64,000 nt of DNA from UBA4615 sp046046245. GTDB lineage: Bacteria; Pseudomonadota; Gammaproteobacteria; Burkholderiales; Burkholderiaceae_E. Positions 1 to 8,955 of this stretch are shown here, one piece after another. A program made the position numbers and the translations under genes. Position 1 is the stretch's first letter. Each line of letters begins with the position of its first letter. The DNA is taken from NCBI GenBank assembly GCA_046046245.1, contig JBJOKE010000023.1, positions 61,647-125,646 of the forward strand, read 5' to 3'. Under the pieces are notes generated by a model, which saw only the letters and a program-made list of their open reading frames with translations, ran no database searches and was not told where the DNA came from.

Positions 1-354
1 CGGCAGCCGCCTGAACGCGGCCTCGAGCAAGGGCACCGCGACGACCGCGGCGGCCGAGGTCGGCAGACCGATCACCACGCGACCCGACACCCGGCGGCTG
101 CGCGGGCCGACCACGCGCGGCAGCAGGTCGAGCTGCTCGAGCGCACGTGCGCCGTGGACGAAGAGCTCCTCGCCCTCGCGCGTGAGCGCGACGCCGCGCG
201 CCTCGCGCACCAGCAGCTCGACGCCGAGCGACTCCTCGAGCGCGCGCACGTGCCGCGACAGCGCCGGCTGTGCGACGTGCAGGCTGCGCGCGGCGGCCGA
301 GAAGCTGCCGAGCTGCGCCACCGTCACGAAATACCTGAGCTTGCGTGCGTCCAC
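1..354 (-). CDS. LysR-family transcriptional regulator, N-terminal part (runs off the window)
   Basis: The 118 visible codons encode a typical LysR-type winged helix-turn-helix. The protein starts VDARKLRYFVTVAQLGSFS, and the recognition-helix region reads AAARSLHVAQPALSRHVRAL followed by EESLGVELLVREARGVALTREG. The reading frame is open to the window edge, so the effector-binding domain is mostly missing. A GTG start at 354 is chosen because no ATG lies in frame upstream and the LysR homology begins exactly there. It is transcribed away from the CaiB operon, the usual arrangement for a LysR activator of the adjacent pathway. A T-N11-A inverted repeat lies just upstream of its start. The effector cannot be told from this fragment. 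Confidence 0.93.
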   Translation of the reverse strand, partial: MDARKLRYFVTVAQLGSFSAAARSLHVAQPALSRHVRALEESLGVELLVREARGVALTREGEELFVHGARALEQLDLLPRVVGPRSRRVSGRVVIGLPTSAAAVVAVPLLEAAFRRLP

Positions 355-358
355 CGGA

Positions 359-383
359 CATCCATGCCGAATCGGAATGGATG
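359..383. promoter_or_regulatory. Probable LysR-type binding site in the divergent intergenic region
   Basis: The inverted repeat CATCCAT (359-365) / ATGGATG (377-383) has an 11-base spacer, giving the T-N11-A geometry of LysR-type operators. The spacer contains a second nested palindrome, CCGA-A-TCGG (367-375). It sits 5 bases from the LysR start and about 70 bases before the CoA-transferase start, so it could serve autoregulation and activation. Binding is inferred from geometry only. Confidence 0.5.
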
Positions 384-454
384 GTAGTCCGGAACGGTGC
401 CGGACGCGGCGCGACCCGGTGCCAGAATCGACGACGGAGGAGAGCAGCCGAACG

Positions 455-1708
455 ATGCCGACGAGCACCGATCCCGAATGTCGCGCGCCGTCGCGCGACT
501 GGACGCCCGAGGCGCGCGGCCCGCTCGGCGGCGTGCGCGTGCTCGACCTGTCGCGGCTGGTGGCCGGCAACGTGGTCACGCACGTGCTCGCCGACTTCGG
601 CGCCGACGTGGTGAAGGTCGAGGCGCCGGGCCGCGGCGACGACCTGCGCGCCTGGAAGGTCGGCGGCGTGCCCACCTACTGGAAGGTCTACGGCCGCAAC
701 AAGCGCAGCCTCGCACTCGACATCCGCGCGCCGCGCGGCCGGGAACTGCTGCTCGCGATGGCGCGGCGCGCGCAGGTGCTGGTCGAGAACTTCGTGCCCG
801 GCAAGCTCGAACGGCTGGGCCTCGGCCCCGAGGTGCTGCTCGCCGCGAACCCGCGGCTGGTGATCGTCCGCGTCTCGGGCTGGGGGCAGGACGGCCCGTT
901 CTCGCACAAGCCCGGCTTCGGCACGCTGGTCGAGGCCATGAGCGGCTTCGCGTCGATGAACGGCTTTCCCGACCGCGAACCCGTGCTGCCGCCGCTGGCG
1001 CTCGCCGACATGGTGAGCGGCGTCTACGGCGCATCGGCCGCGATGATCGCGCTGCGCGAGGTCGAGGTGAACGGCGGCCGCGGCCAGGTGATCGACCTGT
1101 CGCTGTTCGAGCCGATCCACGCGATCCTCGGGCCCGAGGCGGCGAACCTGCGGATGACCGGCCGGCCCACGCGCCGCAACGGCAGCAAGGCCTCGAACAC
1201 CGCGCCGCGCAACGTCTACCGCTGCAAGGACGGCCGGTACGTCGCGCTGTCGGCGTCGATGCAGTCGATGGCGGAGCGGCTGTTCCGGACGATGGGTCGC
1301 GAGGACCTGCTCGCCGACCCGCGCTTCGCGACCAACACCGACCGCGTGAGGCACAACGACGAGATCGACGCGATCGTCGCCGCGTTCATGCTCGAGCGCA
1401 CCCAGGCGGAGAACCTCGCGCTGTTCGACCGGGTGGGCGTGACGGTGGGCCCTGTCTGCGACGCGCAGGACCTCGCCGGCCACCCGTACGCGCACGGCCG
1501 CGAGGTGCTGGTCGAACTTCCCGATGCCGATGCCGGCTCGCTGCCGATGCACAACGTGGTGCCGCGGCTCTCCGGCACGCCGGGTGCGTTCCGGCGGCCC
1601 GCGCCGCGCGTGGGCGAGCACACCCGCGAGCTGCTGGCCGAGGCGGGCGTCGACGACGCGACCCTGCGCGCCCTGGCCGACGACGGCCTGGTCACGGTGG
1701 ACGGCTGA
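455..1708 (+). CDS. CaiB/BaiF (class III) CoA-transferase
   Basis: This 417-residue protein is a family III CoA-transferase, which moves CoA between carboxylic acids. It shows the family N-terminus GPLGGVRVLDLSRLVAGNVV, then ADFGADVVKVEAPGRGDD, the NKRSLALDIRAPRGRELL block, and the active-site aspartate (about D185) in LADMVSG. The length is normal for the family. The ATG at 455 is preferred over more distal in-frame starts because it has GGAGGAG about 12 bases upstream and begins just before the conserved domain. It is the first gene of an operon with a TRAP receptor, a lactonase and a CitE-like lyase. A transferase plus CoA-ester lyase pair suggests activation and cleavage of a hydroxy or branched dicarboxylic acid, but the substrate is unknown. 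Confidence 0.9.
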   Translation: MPTSTDPECRAPSRDWTPEARGPLGGVRVLDLSRLVAGNVVTHVLADFGADVVKVEAPGRGDDLRAWKVGGVPTYWKVYGRNKRSLALDIRAPRGRELLLAMARRAQVLVENFVPGKLERLGLGPEVLLAANPRLVIVRVSGWGQDGPFSHKPGFGTLVEAMSGFASMNGFPDREPVLPPLALADMVSGVYGASAAMIALREVEVNGGRGQVIDLSLFEPIHAILGPEAANLRMTGRPTRRNGSKASNTAPRNVYRCKDGRYVALSASMQSMAERLFRTMGREDLLADPRFATNTDRVRHNDEIDAIVAAFMLERTQAENLALFDRVGVTVGPVCDAQDLAGHPYAHGREVLVELPDADAGSLPMHNVVPRLSGTPGAFRRPAPRVGEHTRELLAEAGVDDATLRALADDGLVTVDG

Positions 1709-1774
1709 CCCGCGACGACACGATCCGACCCGGCGCGGGTGCGGCCCGCGCGACGACGACACGAGGAGACGACG

Positions 1775-2773
1775 ATGAAGGCTTCGAAGAGACGGTTCGC
1801 CACCCTGCTCGCCCCGCTGGTCGCGGCCGCGATCGGCCTCGCCACGGCCGGCGCCGCGCGCGCCGCCGACCCGATCCAGCTGGGGATCGGCTGGCCCTCG
1901 CCGCTGGTGGGCCCGCACGGCGCGGGCGCCAAGGGTTTCGCCGACGAGCTCGAGCGGCTCGCCCCCGGCCGCTTCAAGGTGCAGTTCTTCCCGAACGGAT
2001 CGCTCGGCGGCGAGCGCGAGATGGTCGAGAGCCTGCAGCTCGGCACGCTGCAGATGGCGGTCCACGGCACCTCGATCCTGGCCAACTTCGTGCCGGACAT
2101 GATGGTGCTGGACATCCCGTTCCTGTTCCGCGACACCGCGCACGCGCGCGCCGTGGTCGATGGCCCGATCGGCCAGGAGCTGCGCGACAAGTTCAAGGCG
2201 CGCGGGCTGGTCGGCCTCACCTTCGGCGAGATCGGCTTCCGGCAGATGACCTCGACCCGGCGCGCGATCAACGGCCCCGACGACATGAAGGGGCTGAAGA
2301 TCCGCACGATGGAGAACCCGGTGCACCTCGCCGCGTTCCGTGCGCTCGGCGCGCAGCCCACCCCGATGGCCTGGACCGAGGTGATCACCGCGCTCCAGCA
2401 GGGCACGATCGACGGCCAGGAGAACCCGATCTCGATCCTGGTCTCGGCCAAGCTCTGGGAGACCCAGAAGAACGTCACGCTCACCCGCCACGTGTTCACG
2501 CCGATCTCGTTCACGATGTCGGCCGCGTTCTTCGACAAGCTCTCGCCCGCCGACCAGGACGCGGTCCGCAAGGCCGCGCTGGTCGGCCGAGCCGCCAACC
2601 GCAAGTACGTCGACGAGGTCGACGCGAACGGGATCGCCGAACTGAAGAAGAACGGGATGACGGTCGTCGAGCGCGTCGACGCGGCCGCGTTCCAGCAGAA
2701 GCTCGAGCCGGTATACAAGCAGTACTCGGAGAAGTACGGCCCGACGATCGCCCGCATCGCCGGGACCAGGTGA
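1775..2773 (+). CDS. TRAP transporter substrate-binding protein, DctP family
   Basis: A 332-residue periplasmic solute receptor of the TRAP (DctP) type. It has a clear Sec signal peptide (KRRFATLLAPLVAAAIGLATAGAARA, cleavage near residue 30). The mature domain contains the typical NGSLGGEREMVESLQLGTLQMAVHG region and the family signature around GFRQMTSTRRAINGPDDMKGLKIR, followed by WTEVITALQQGTIDGQENP. GAGGAG precedes the ATG. The membrane partners DctQ and DctM are not in the window, so it is an orphan receptor here. Its place between a CoA-transferase and a lactonase suggests that its ligand is the pathway substrate. DctP ligands are usually carboxylates. Confidence 0.93.
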   Translation: MKASKRRFATLLAPLVAAAIGLATAGAARAADPIQLGIGWPSPLVGPHGAGAKGFADELERLAPGRFKVQFFPNGSLGGEREMVESLQLGTLQMAVHGTSILANFVPDMMVLDIPFLFRDTAHARAVVDGPIGQELRDKFKARGLVGLTFGEIGFRQMTSTRRAINGPDDMKGLKIRTMENPVHLAAFRALGAQPTPMAWTEVITALQQGTIDGQENPISILVSAKLWETQKNVTLTRHVFTPISFTMSAAFFDKLSPADQDAVRKAALVGRAANRKYVDEVDANGIAELKKNGMTVVERVDAAAFQQKLEPVYKQYSEKYGPTIARIAGTR

Positions 2774-2786
2774 CGGACGACCGCCC

Positions 2787-3749
2787 ATGTTCGCGCCCCC
2801 CGAGATCGTCCCCACCGAGGTCTTCGCCGAGTTGCCGCCCGAGCACCGGCGCGTCCGCCCCTCGCGCTGGAGCGACGCGCGCCGCGGCGGCCGGCCGGTG
2901 CACAGCTTCCTCGAAGGACCGGCCTTCGATCGGGAGGGCCGGCTCTGGTTCACCGACATCCCGCACGGCCGGATCTTCCGTGCCGGCTCCGACGGGACGG
3001 TCTCGCTCGTCTGCGAGTACGACGGCGAGCCGAACGGCCTGAAGATCCGCGCCGACGGCCGCGTCTTCGTCACCGACTACCGCAACGGGATCATGGAGCT
3101 CGATCCCGCCCGCGGCACGATGTCGCCGGTGATCTCGCGGCTGCACACCGAGCACTTCCGGGGCGTGAACGACCTGTTCTTCGCGGCCGACGGATCGATG
3201 TACTTCACCGACCAGGGCCGCACCGGCCACCAGGATCCGACCGGCCGCGTCTATCGCGTCCGGGCCGACGGCCGGCTCGAGTGCCTGCTCGCCACCGGCA
3301 TCAATCCGAACGGCCTGGTCACGAACCTCGACGAGAGCCAGCTCTACGTCGGCATGACCGGCGCGAATGCGGTCTGGCACCTGCCGCTGATGCCCGAGGG
3401 CGGCACGATCGCCGTCGGCACCGCGATCCAGATGTCCGGCGGCATCGGCCCCGACGGACTCGCGCTGACCGCCGACGGCGGACTGGTCGTCGCGCATCCG
3501 GGCATGGGCTCGGTCTGGGTGTTCAGCAAGCGCGGCGAGCCGCTGTACCGCGTACTCGGCTGCGGCAGCGACCTGGTCACCAACGTCGCCTTCGGCGGGC
3601 CGGACATGCGCTCGCTGTTCATCACCGACTCCGGCGATGGCCGCATCCTGCGCGCGCGCCTGCCGGTCGCCGGCCGACCGATGCACTCCCACGCGGCGGC
3701 GGGCTCGGTGACGGTCGCCGCTCCGATCGCGCCGGGAGCGGCGCGATGA
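2787..3749 (+). CDS. SMP-30/gluconolactonase/LRE-like beta-propeller hydrolase
   Basis: This 320-residue protein belongs to the SMP-30/gluconolactonase (LRE) family, metal-dependent lactonases with a six-bladed beta-propeller. Recognisable elements are FLEGPAFDREGRLWFTDIPHGRIFR (first blade with the metal-binding Glu), GEPNGLKIRADGRVFVTDYRNGI, GVNDLFFAADGSMYFTDQG and GINPNGLVTNLDESQLYVG. No signal peptide is seen, so it is probably cytoplasmic. It starts 14 bases after the TRAP receptor gene, and its stop overlaps the next gene's ATG by four bases (ATGA), indicating co-translation with the CitE-like lyase. It may open a lactone intermediate of the same pathway. The specific lactone is unknown. 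Confidence 0.88.
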   Translation: MFAPPEIVPTEVFAELPPEHRRVRPSRWSDARRGGRPVHSFLEGPAFDREGRLWFTDIPHGRIFRAGSDGTVSLVCEYDGEPNGLKIRADGRVFVTDYRNGIMELDPARGTMSPVISRLHTEHFRGVNDLFFAADGSMYFTDQGRTGHQDPTGRVYRVRADGRLECLLATGINPNGLVTNLDESQLYVGMTGANAVWHLPLMPEGGTIAVGTAIQMSGGIGPDGLALTADGGLVVAHPGMGSVWVFSKRGEPLYRVLGCGSDLVTNVAFGGPDMRSLFITDSGDGRILRARLPVAGRPMHSHAAAGSVTVAAPIAPGAAR

Positions 3750-4612
3750 GCGTGCCGCGCCTCGCGCGCTCGATGCTGTTCGTCCCCGCGACCAGCACCC
3801 GGAAGATCGACAAGGCCTACTCGAGCGCCGCCGACGCGGTGATCCTCGACCTCGAGGATGCGGTGGCGACCGCCGAGAAGCCGGCCGCCCGCGGCCTGCT
3901 TCGCGAGATCGTCGCGGTGACGCGACGGCTGCCCACCTGGGTCCGCGTGAACGCCACCGAGACCGCGTTCTGCCTGCGCGACCTGCAGGCCTGCTGCACC
4001 CCGGGCGTGACCGGGGTCATCCTGCCGAAGGTGGAGTCGGCCGAGCAGGTGCGTGCCGTCGACTGGGCGATGGCGCAGTTCGAGGGCGAGGCGGGCCTCG
4101 CAGCCGGCAGCGTCGCGCTGATGGGCATCGTCGAGACCAGCCGCGGGCTGGTCGCGGTCGACGCGATCGCCGGCGCGTCGCCGCGGCTGTCGCGGCTGCT
4201 GTTCGGCGCGGTGGACCTCGCCGCCGACATGAGCGTCGAGATCGACGACGCGGCGGGCGCGACCCAGCAGGCCCGGTTCGCGATCGCGCGTGCATCGTTC
4301 GCGGCGCGGCTCGCGCCGCCGATCGACACCGCGTTCACCGACATCCCGAACCTGGCCGAGCTGCGCGCGAGCGCGGCCCGCGCGAAGGCGCTGGGCTACG
4401 GCGGCAAGACCTGCATCCATCCGACCCAGATCGACGCCGTCAACGAGGTGTTCTCGCCGGGCGCCGAGCGGCTCGCCTGGGCGCGCCGCGTGGTCGAGGC
4501 CTTCGCCGCAGCCGAGCGACAGGGACTCGCCGCGCTGCGGCTCGACGGCGAGATGCTCGACTACCCCGTCGTCGAGCGCGCCCGGCGACTCCTCGCGCAG
4601 GCCGGCGGCTGA
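3746..4612 (+). CDS. HpcH/HpaI-family CoA-ester lyase, CitE-like
   Basis: This 288-residue enzyme is of the CitE/malyl-CoA lyase branch of the HpcH/HpaI aldolases, Mg2+-dependent TIM barrels that cleave or form hydroxyacyl-CoA esters. Family motifs are RSMLFVPATSTRKIDKA, ADAVILDLEDAVA (with the metal-binding region), VRVNATET, GVILPKVESAEQV, and SRLLFGAVDLAADMS. The C-terminus has GYGGKTCIHPTQIDAVNEVFSP, typical of CitE. The ATG is embedded in the stop of the lactonase gene. Together with the upstream CoA-transferase it makes an activate-then-cleave pair, as in itaconate/citramalate breakdown. The actual substrate remains open. Confidence 0.9.
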   Translation: MSVPRLARSMLFVPATSTRKIDKAYSSAADAVILDLEDAVATAEKPAARGLLREIVAVTRRLPTWVRVNATETAFCLRDLQACCTPGVTGVILPKVESAEQVRAVDWAMAQFEGEAGLAAGSVALMGIVETSRGLVAVDAIAGASPRLSRLLFGAVDLAADMSVEIDDAAGATQQARFAIARASFAARLAPPIDTAFTDIPNLAELRASAARAKALGYGGKTCIHPTQIDAVNEVFSPGAERLAWARRVVEAFAAAERQGLAALRLDGEMLDYPVVERARRLLAQAGG

Positions 4613-4747
4613 ACCCGCGCGGGGCGCCGCCGGTTCGGGGCAGCCGGGCGACCGGCCGGGCGCGGAGCGGAACGCATTGACCCGCCGGCCCGGTCGGCGG
4701 TTCGCTCGCCCGCGCCGCTCGCAGGTACGCTCCGGGCGGTCCGTCCA

Positions 4748-6418
4748 ATGCCGACTCCAGAGCCGATGACCGCACCCGCCCTGCGCCGCATCCTCGACCT
4801 CGCCCGCGACCGTCTCGACCTCTCCGACGAGGACCTGTCGCCGTACGGGCATCACAAGGCCAAGCTGTCGATGCGCCGCGTCGAGGCGCTGCGCGCGAAG
4901 CCCGACGGCCGGCTGGTGCTGGTCACCGCGATCTCGCCCACGCCCGCCGGCGAGGGCAAGACGACGACGACGATCGGCCTGGCCGACGGCCTGAACCGGA
5001 TCGGCGAGCGCGCGGTGATCGCGCTGCGCGAACCCTCGCTCGGCCCGGTGTTCGGCATGAAGGGCGGCGCCACCGGCGGCGGCCGCGCGATGCTCGGTCC
5101 GATGGACGAGATCAACCTGCACTTCACCGGCGACTTCGGCGCGATCGCGCTCGCGCACAACCTGCTCGCGGCGCTGATCGACAACCACGTCCACCACGGC
5201 AACGCGCTCGGCCTCGACGTGCGCCGCATCGCCTGGCGGCGGGTCGTCGACATGAACGACCGCGCGCTGCGCGACATCGTCGTGGGGCTCGGCGGCACCG
5301 CGAACGGCATCCCGCGCGAGAGCGGCTTCGACATCGTCGTCGCCTCCGAGATCATGGCGATCCTCTGCCTGGCCGACGGGCTCGCCGACCTGAAGGCACG
5401 GCTCGGCGAGATCGTCGTCGGATACCGAGCCGACGGCGTGCCGATCCGCGCCCGCGAGCTCGGCGCGGTCGGCGCGATGGCCGCGCTGCTGCGCGACGCG
5501 ATGCAGCCGAACCTGGTGCAGTCGCTGGAAGGCACCCCGGCGCTCGTCCACCTCGGCCCGTTCGCGAACATCGCGCACGGCTGCAATTCGGTGATCGCGA
5601 CCCGGACCGCGCTCAAGCTCGGCGACTGGGCGGTGACCGAAGCCGGCTTCGGCGCGGACCTCGGCGCCGAGAAGTTCGTCGACATCAAGTGCCGGATCTC
5701 GGGGCTGCGGCCTGCCGTCGCGGTCGTGGTGGCCACGGTGCGGGCACTGAAGTACCACGGCGGCGTCGAGGTCCGCGACGTCGAGCGCGAGGACCTCGCG
5801 GCGCTCGAGCGCGGGCTGCCGAACCTCGAGCGGCACCTGGCGAACCTGCGCGCCTTCGGGCTGCCCTGCGTGGTGGCGATCAACCACCGCTCGCACGACA
5901 CGCCGGCCGAGCTCGAGCTGCTGTCGAGCCGGGTGCGTGCGATGGGCGTGCCGGTGGAGGTCGCGCGGCACTACGCCGACGGCGCCGCGGGCGCGGAGGC
6001 GCTCGCGCGCGCGGTGGTGACCGCTGCCGCTGCCGGGCCGGCGACGCTGCGCTTCGCCTATGACGACGACACGCCGCTGTGGGACAAGATGACCGCGATC
6101 GCGACGAAGGTCTACGGCGCCGCCGGCGTCGAGGCCGACGCGAAGGTCCGTGCGCAGGTCGAGCGGCTGCAGGCCGACGGCTACGGCCGCTGGCCGGTCT
6201 GCGTCGCGAAGACGCAGTACTCGTTCTCGACCGACGCGTCGCTGCGCGGCGCGCCGAGCGGCCACGTGGTCCGCGTCCGCGAGGTGCGTCTCGCGGCGGG
6301 CGCACGCTTCGTCGTGATGATCTGCGGCGACGTGATGACCATGCCGGGCCTGCCGAAGGTGCCGGCCGCGCACGCGATCGACGTCGACGACGACGGCCGG
6401 ATCACCGGGCTGTTCTGA
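4748..6418 (+). CDS. fhs: Formate-tetrahydrofolate ligase
   Basis: This 556-residue protein is a full-length 10-formyltetrahydrofolate synthetase, which joins formate to tetrahydrofolate using ATP and supplies one-carbon units in the cytoplasm. The P-loop reads TPAGEGKTTTTIGL. It is followed by EPSLGPVFGMKGGATGGG, FTGDFGAIALAHNLLAAL, NDRALRDIVVGLGGTANGIPRE, HGCNSVIATRTALKLGDW and AGFGADLGAEKF, all hallmarks of the family. A second in-frame ATG at 4766 is an alternative start. A possible TACGCT -10 hexamer lies at 4726-4731 in the 135-base leader. It appears to be a single-gene unit converging on the SnoaL-like gene. Confidence 0.97.
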   Translation: MPTPEPMTAPALRRILDLARDRLDLSDEDLSPYGHHKAKLSMRRVEALRAKPDGRLVLVTAISPTPAGEGKTTTTIGLADGLNRIGERAVIALREPSLGPVFGMKGGATGGGRAMLGPMDEINLHFTGDFGAIALAHNLLAALIDNHVHHGNALGLDVRRIAWRRVVDMNDRALRDIVVGLGGTANGIPRESGFDIVVASEIMAILCLADGLADLKARLGEIVVGYRADGVPIRARELGAVGAMAALLRDAMQPNLVQSLEGTPALVHLGPFANIAHGCNSVIATRTALKLGDWAVTEAGFGADLGAEKFVDIKCRISGLRPAVAVVVATVRALKYHGGVEVRDVEREDLAALERGLPNLERHLANLRAFGLPCVVAINHRSHDTPAELELLSSRVRAMGVPVEVARHYADGAAGAEALARAVVTAAAAGPATLRFAYDDDTPLWDKMTAIATKVYGAAGVEADAKVRAQVERLQADGYGRWPVCVAKTQYSFSTDASLRGAPSGHVVRVREVRLAAGARFVVMICGDVMTMPGLPKVPAAHAIDVDDDGRITGLF

Positions 6419-6435
6419 ACGGTCGGCGCGTCGCC

Positions 6436-6927
6436 TCAGACCGGCAGGCCGCGCGCGCGCCGGTGCGCGAGATGCCGCTCGATCGCCGGCTGAGTGCGCA
6501 GCCCCTTCGCATAGCGGGCTAGCAGCTTCGCGGTGCGCTCGGTCGCGTAGCCGAGCTGCGAGAACGCGACGCCGCGGTCGAAGGCCTCGGCGTAGTGGGC
6601 GATCAGGCCCTCGCGCAGCCGCATCCGGCACATGCCCTCGAACACGATCAGCCTGCCCGCGCTCTCCGGCTCCTTCGACCGGTAGCTGAACAGGTAGCTC
6701 GCGTAGCCGGTGTCGTTGACGCAGACCGGCTCGACGAACTCCCAGTGGAAGGCCTCGCCGCCCACGTGGAAGCGTTCGAGCATCGCGGCGATCTCGTCGC
6801 GGCCGTGGTGCGCGCCGAAGAAGTAGTCGTCGTAGGTGCCGTCCTCGGTGAACAGCGCGGCCAGGCCGGCCGCATCGTGTGCGTGGACCGCCTTCGCGAA
6901 GCGCGCGAGCAGCGTGTCGAAGTCCAT
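6436..6927 (-). CDS. SnoaL/NTF2-like fold protein of unknown function
   Basis: A 163-residue protein whose first about 120 residues match the SnoaL/NTF2-like cone fold: MDFDTLLARFAKAVHAHDAAGLAALFTEDGTY, then FFGAHHGRDEIAAMLERFHVGG and HWEFVEPVCVNDTGYASYLFSY. Such proteins include small-molecule isomerases, hydratases and ligand-binding proteins. Nothing here fixes the activity. The C-terminal tail (residues 125-163) is basic and carries no recognisable motif. GGAGGAG immediately upstream of the ATG supports the start. It converges with fhs (17 bases between stops) and is divergent from the chemoreceptor gene. Confidence 0.8.
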   Translation of the reverse strand: MDFDTLLARFAKAVHAHDAAGLAALFTEDGTYDDYFFGAHHGRDEIAAMLERFHVGGEAFHWEFVEPVCVNDTGYASYLFSYRSKEPESAGRLIVFEGMCRMRLREGLIAHYAEAFDRGVAFSQLGYATERTAKLLARYAKGLRTQPAIERHLAHRRARGLPV

Positions 6928-7236
6928 GGGCGTCTCCTCCCGGTCGTCGGTGTCGGCCGACGATACCAGCGCGACGGCGCGCCCGTCGCGCCCGCGTGCC
7001 GTTCCGAATCCCGAGTCGCGCGCAGGGGCTCCCGGCGTCGCGCCCGCGAGCGGCGGGTGCGCGGCGACCGGCGGTCGATCCACTGCCGCGGGACGGGGCG
7101 GACCGACCGTCGGGAAGTGGGCTGCAACCCGCCTGCTGTTCCGCCGACCGGCGCCGCCGCGGCTCCATACCGTCCGACTCCGGACCCACCGCCGCGCCCC
7201 GTCGAGCCGGTGGCCGTCCCGAAGACAGGAGTGACG
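6928..7236. other. Intergenic region between divergent SnoaL-like and chemoreceptor genes
   Basis: About 300 bases with no credible gene. It contains the two ribosome binding sites and a perfect 10-base palindrome GTCGGCCGAC at 6952-6961. Several short self-complementary GC runs around 7050-7180 are what this base composition gives by chance. I see no convincing sigma-28 or other promoter for the chemoreceptor. Confidence 0.5.
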
Positions 7237-8910
7237 ATGTCCGACCGCAACCTGACCGATCCCGCCGGTCCCCGCCCCCTGGGTGGTCTCGCCACGGACT
7301 CCGGTCGCACGCACGGGCCCCGCTGGCGGCGGGCGCTGGCCGCGCCGCTGAACGACCTTCCGATCGGCGCCCGCCTCGGGATCTCGTTCGGCGGCGTGTT
7401 CCTGCTGATGGCCGCGATGGCGGTGTTCGCGACGCTGCACCTCGCGCAGAGCAACCGGCGCCTGACGCACATCGTCGAGGGCAACAGCCAGCAGGCCGCG
7501 CAGGTCGCCCGGATGATCGACTCGGTCGCGCAGCGCTCGATCGCGATCCGCAACCTCGCGCTGCTGTCCGATCCGGCGCTCAAGGACGCGGAGCGGCGTG
7601 CGATCGCCGACGCCGCCGAGGTCTACTCGGCGGCCGAGCGCGAGCTGCTCGCGCGGATCGCGCGCTTCGACGCCTCGGAGGCCGAGAAGGCGCTGCTCGA
7701 GGCGATCAAGCGATCCGAGACCGCCGCGGTCGCGCTGATGACGCAGGCCGAGACGCTGGCCGCCGAGGGGCGTGGCGAGGAGACGATCGCGTTCCTGATG
7801 GACAAGCTGCGCCCCCGCCAGGCGCGCTGGATCACCGTGCTGCAGACGCTCTCGGGCCTGCAGGCGAAGACCAGCGCCGAGTACGCGGCCGACGCGGCCG
7901 TCCAGTACGACCGCGCCCGCTGGATGCTCGGCGGCTTCGTGGGCGCCGCGCTGCTCGCCGGCATGGTGCTCGCCTGGCTCGTGACGCGATCGATCGTCGG
8001 ACCGATCCGCGAGGCCGTGACCCTCGCGCGCACGGCGGCGACCGGCGACCTGCGCCCGCGCCCGACCGCGCGCCGCGGCGACGAGGCTGGCCAGCTGCTC
8101 TCGGCGCTTCAGGCGATGAACGAGAACCTGATCCGCGTCGTCGGCGACGTGCGCCGCGGCAGCGAACGCATCGCGATCGGCACGGCCGAGATCGCGGAAG
8201 GCAACGCCGACCTGAGCCAGCGCACCGAGCGCCAGGCCGCGAGCCTGCAGCAGACCGCCTCGTCGATGGAGGAGCTGCGCGCGACGGTCCGCCAGAACGC
8301 CGACGCCGCGCGCGAGGCGAGCGGCGTCGCCGACTCCGCGAGCGAGGCCGCCGCTCGCGGCGGCGCGACGATGGACGAGGCGGTCCGCACGATGCAGGGC
8401 ATCACCGACGCGAGCCGCAGGATCGCCGACATCATCGGCGTGATCGACGGCATCGCGTTCCAGACCAACATCCTCGCGCTCAACGCCGCGGTCGAGGCCG
8501 CGCGCGCCGGCGAGCAGGGCCGCGGCTTCGCGGTCGTGGCGAGCGAGGTCCGCAGCCTCGCGCAACGCAGCGCCGCCGCGGCCCGGGAGATCCGTGGCCT
8601 GATCGACGCGAGCACGTCCCGGGTGGACGAGGGCTCGCGGCTGATCGGAGACGCCGGTCGCACGATCACCGGGCTGGTCACCGACGTCGGCCGGGTCGCC
8701 GCCCTGATCGCCGGCATCAGCCTCGCGACCACGCAGCAGACCGACGGCATCGGGCAGGTCGGCGATGCCGTGTCCGAACTCGACCGCGTCACGCAGGAGA
8801 CGGTCGCGCTGGTGGAGGAGTCGTCGGCCGCGGCCGGCAACCTCGCGAGCCAGGCGGCCACCCTGCTCGAATCGGTCCGCACCTTCCGGCTCGAGAGCGA
8901 GACCGCCTGA
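7237..8910 (+). CDS. Methyl-accepting chemotaxis protein
   Basis: A 557-residue transmembrane chemoreceptor. The first membrane helix lies near residues 45-68 (RLGISFGGVFLLMAAMAVFATLH). A periplasmic four-helix-bundle type sensor domain follows to about residue 225, then a second helix near 228-250 (MLGGFVGAALLAGMVLAWLV) and a HAMP domain (TRSIVGPIREAVTLARTAATGDL). The cytoplasmic signalling hairpin has the highly conserved tip IAFQTNILALNAAVEAARAG followed by GRGFAVVASEVRSLAQRSA, which contacts CheA and CheW. The C-terminus lacks a CheR-tethering pentapeptide. CAGGAG precedes the ATG. The next gene, HiPIP, follows on the same strand after 45 bases. The ligand is unknown, and no che genes are nearby. 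Confidence 0.95.
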   Translation: MSDRNLTDPAGPRPLGGLATDSGRTHGPRWRRALAAPLNDLPIGARLGISFGGVFLLMAAMAVFATLHLAQSNRRLTHIVEGNSQQAAQVARMIDSVAQRSIAIRNLALLSDPALKDAERRAIADAAEVYSAAERELLARIARFDASEAEKALLEAIKRSETAAVALMTQAETLAAEGRGEETIAFLMDKLRPRQARWITVLQTLSGLQAKTSAEYAADAAVQYDRARWMLGGFVGAALLAGMVLAWLVTRSIVGPIREAVTLARTAATGDLRPRPTARRGDEAGQLLSALQAMNENLIRVVGDVRRGSERIAIGTAEIAEGNADLSQRTERQAASLQQTASSMEELRATVRQNADAAREASGVADSASEAAARGGATMDEAVRTMQGITDASRRIADIIGVIDGIAFQTNILALNAAVEAARAGEQGRGFAVVASEVRSLAQRSAAAAREIRGLIDASTSRVDEGSRLIGDAGRTITGLVTDVGRVAALIAGISLATTQQTDGIGQVGDAVSELDRVTQETVALVEESSAAAGNLASQAATLLESVRTFRLESETA

Positions 8911-8955
8911 GCCGGCCCCGTGCATCCCCCGCCCTTTCCCGACAGGAGTCACACG

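Noticed and set aside
3344..7189. A 1281-codon open frame on the minus strand
   Set aside because: It is antisense to the lactonase, CitE-like lyase and fhs genes; its translation is Arg/Ala/Gly-rich with no domain, the usual third-position GC artefact.
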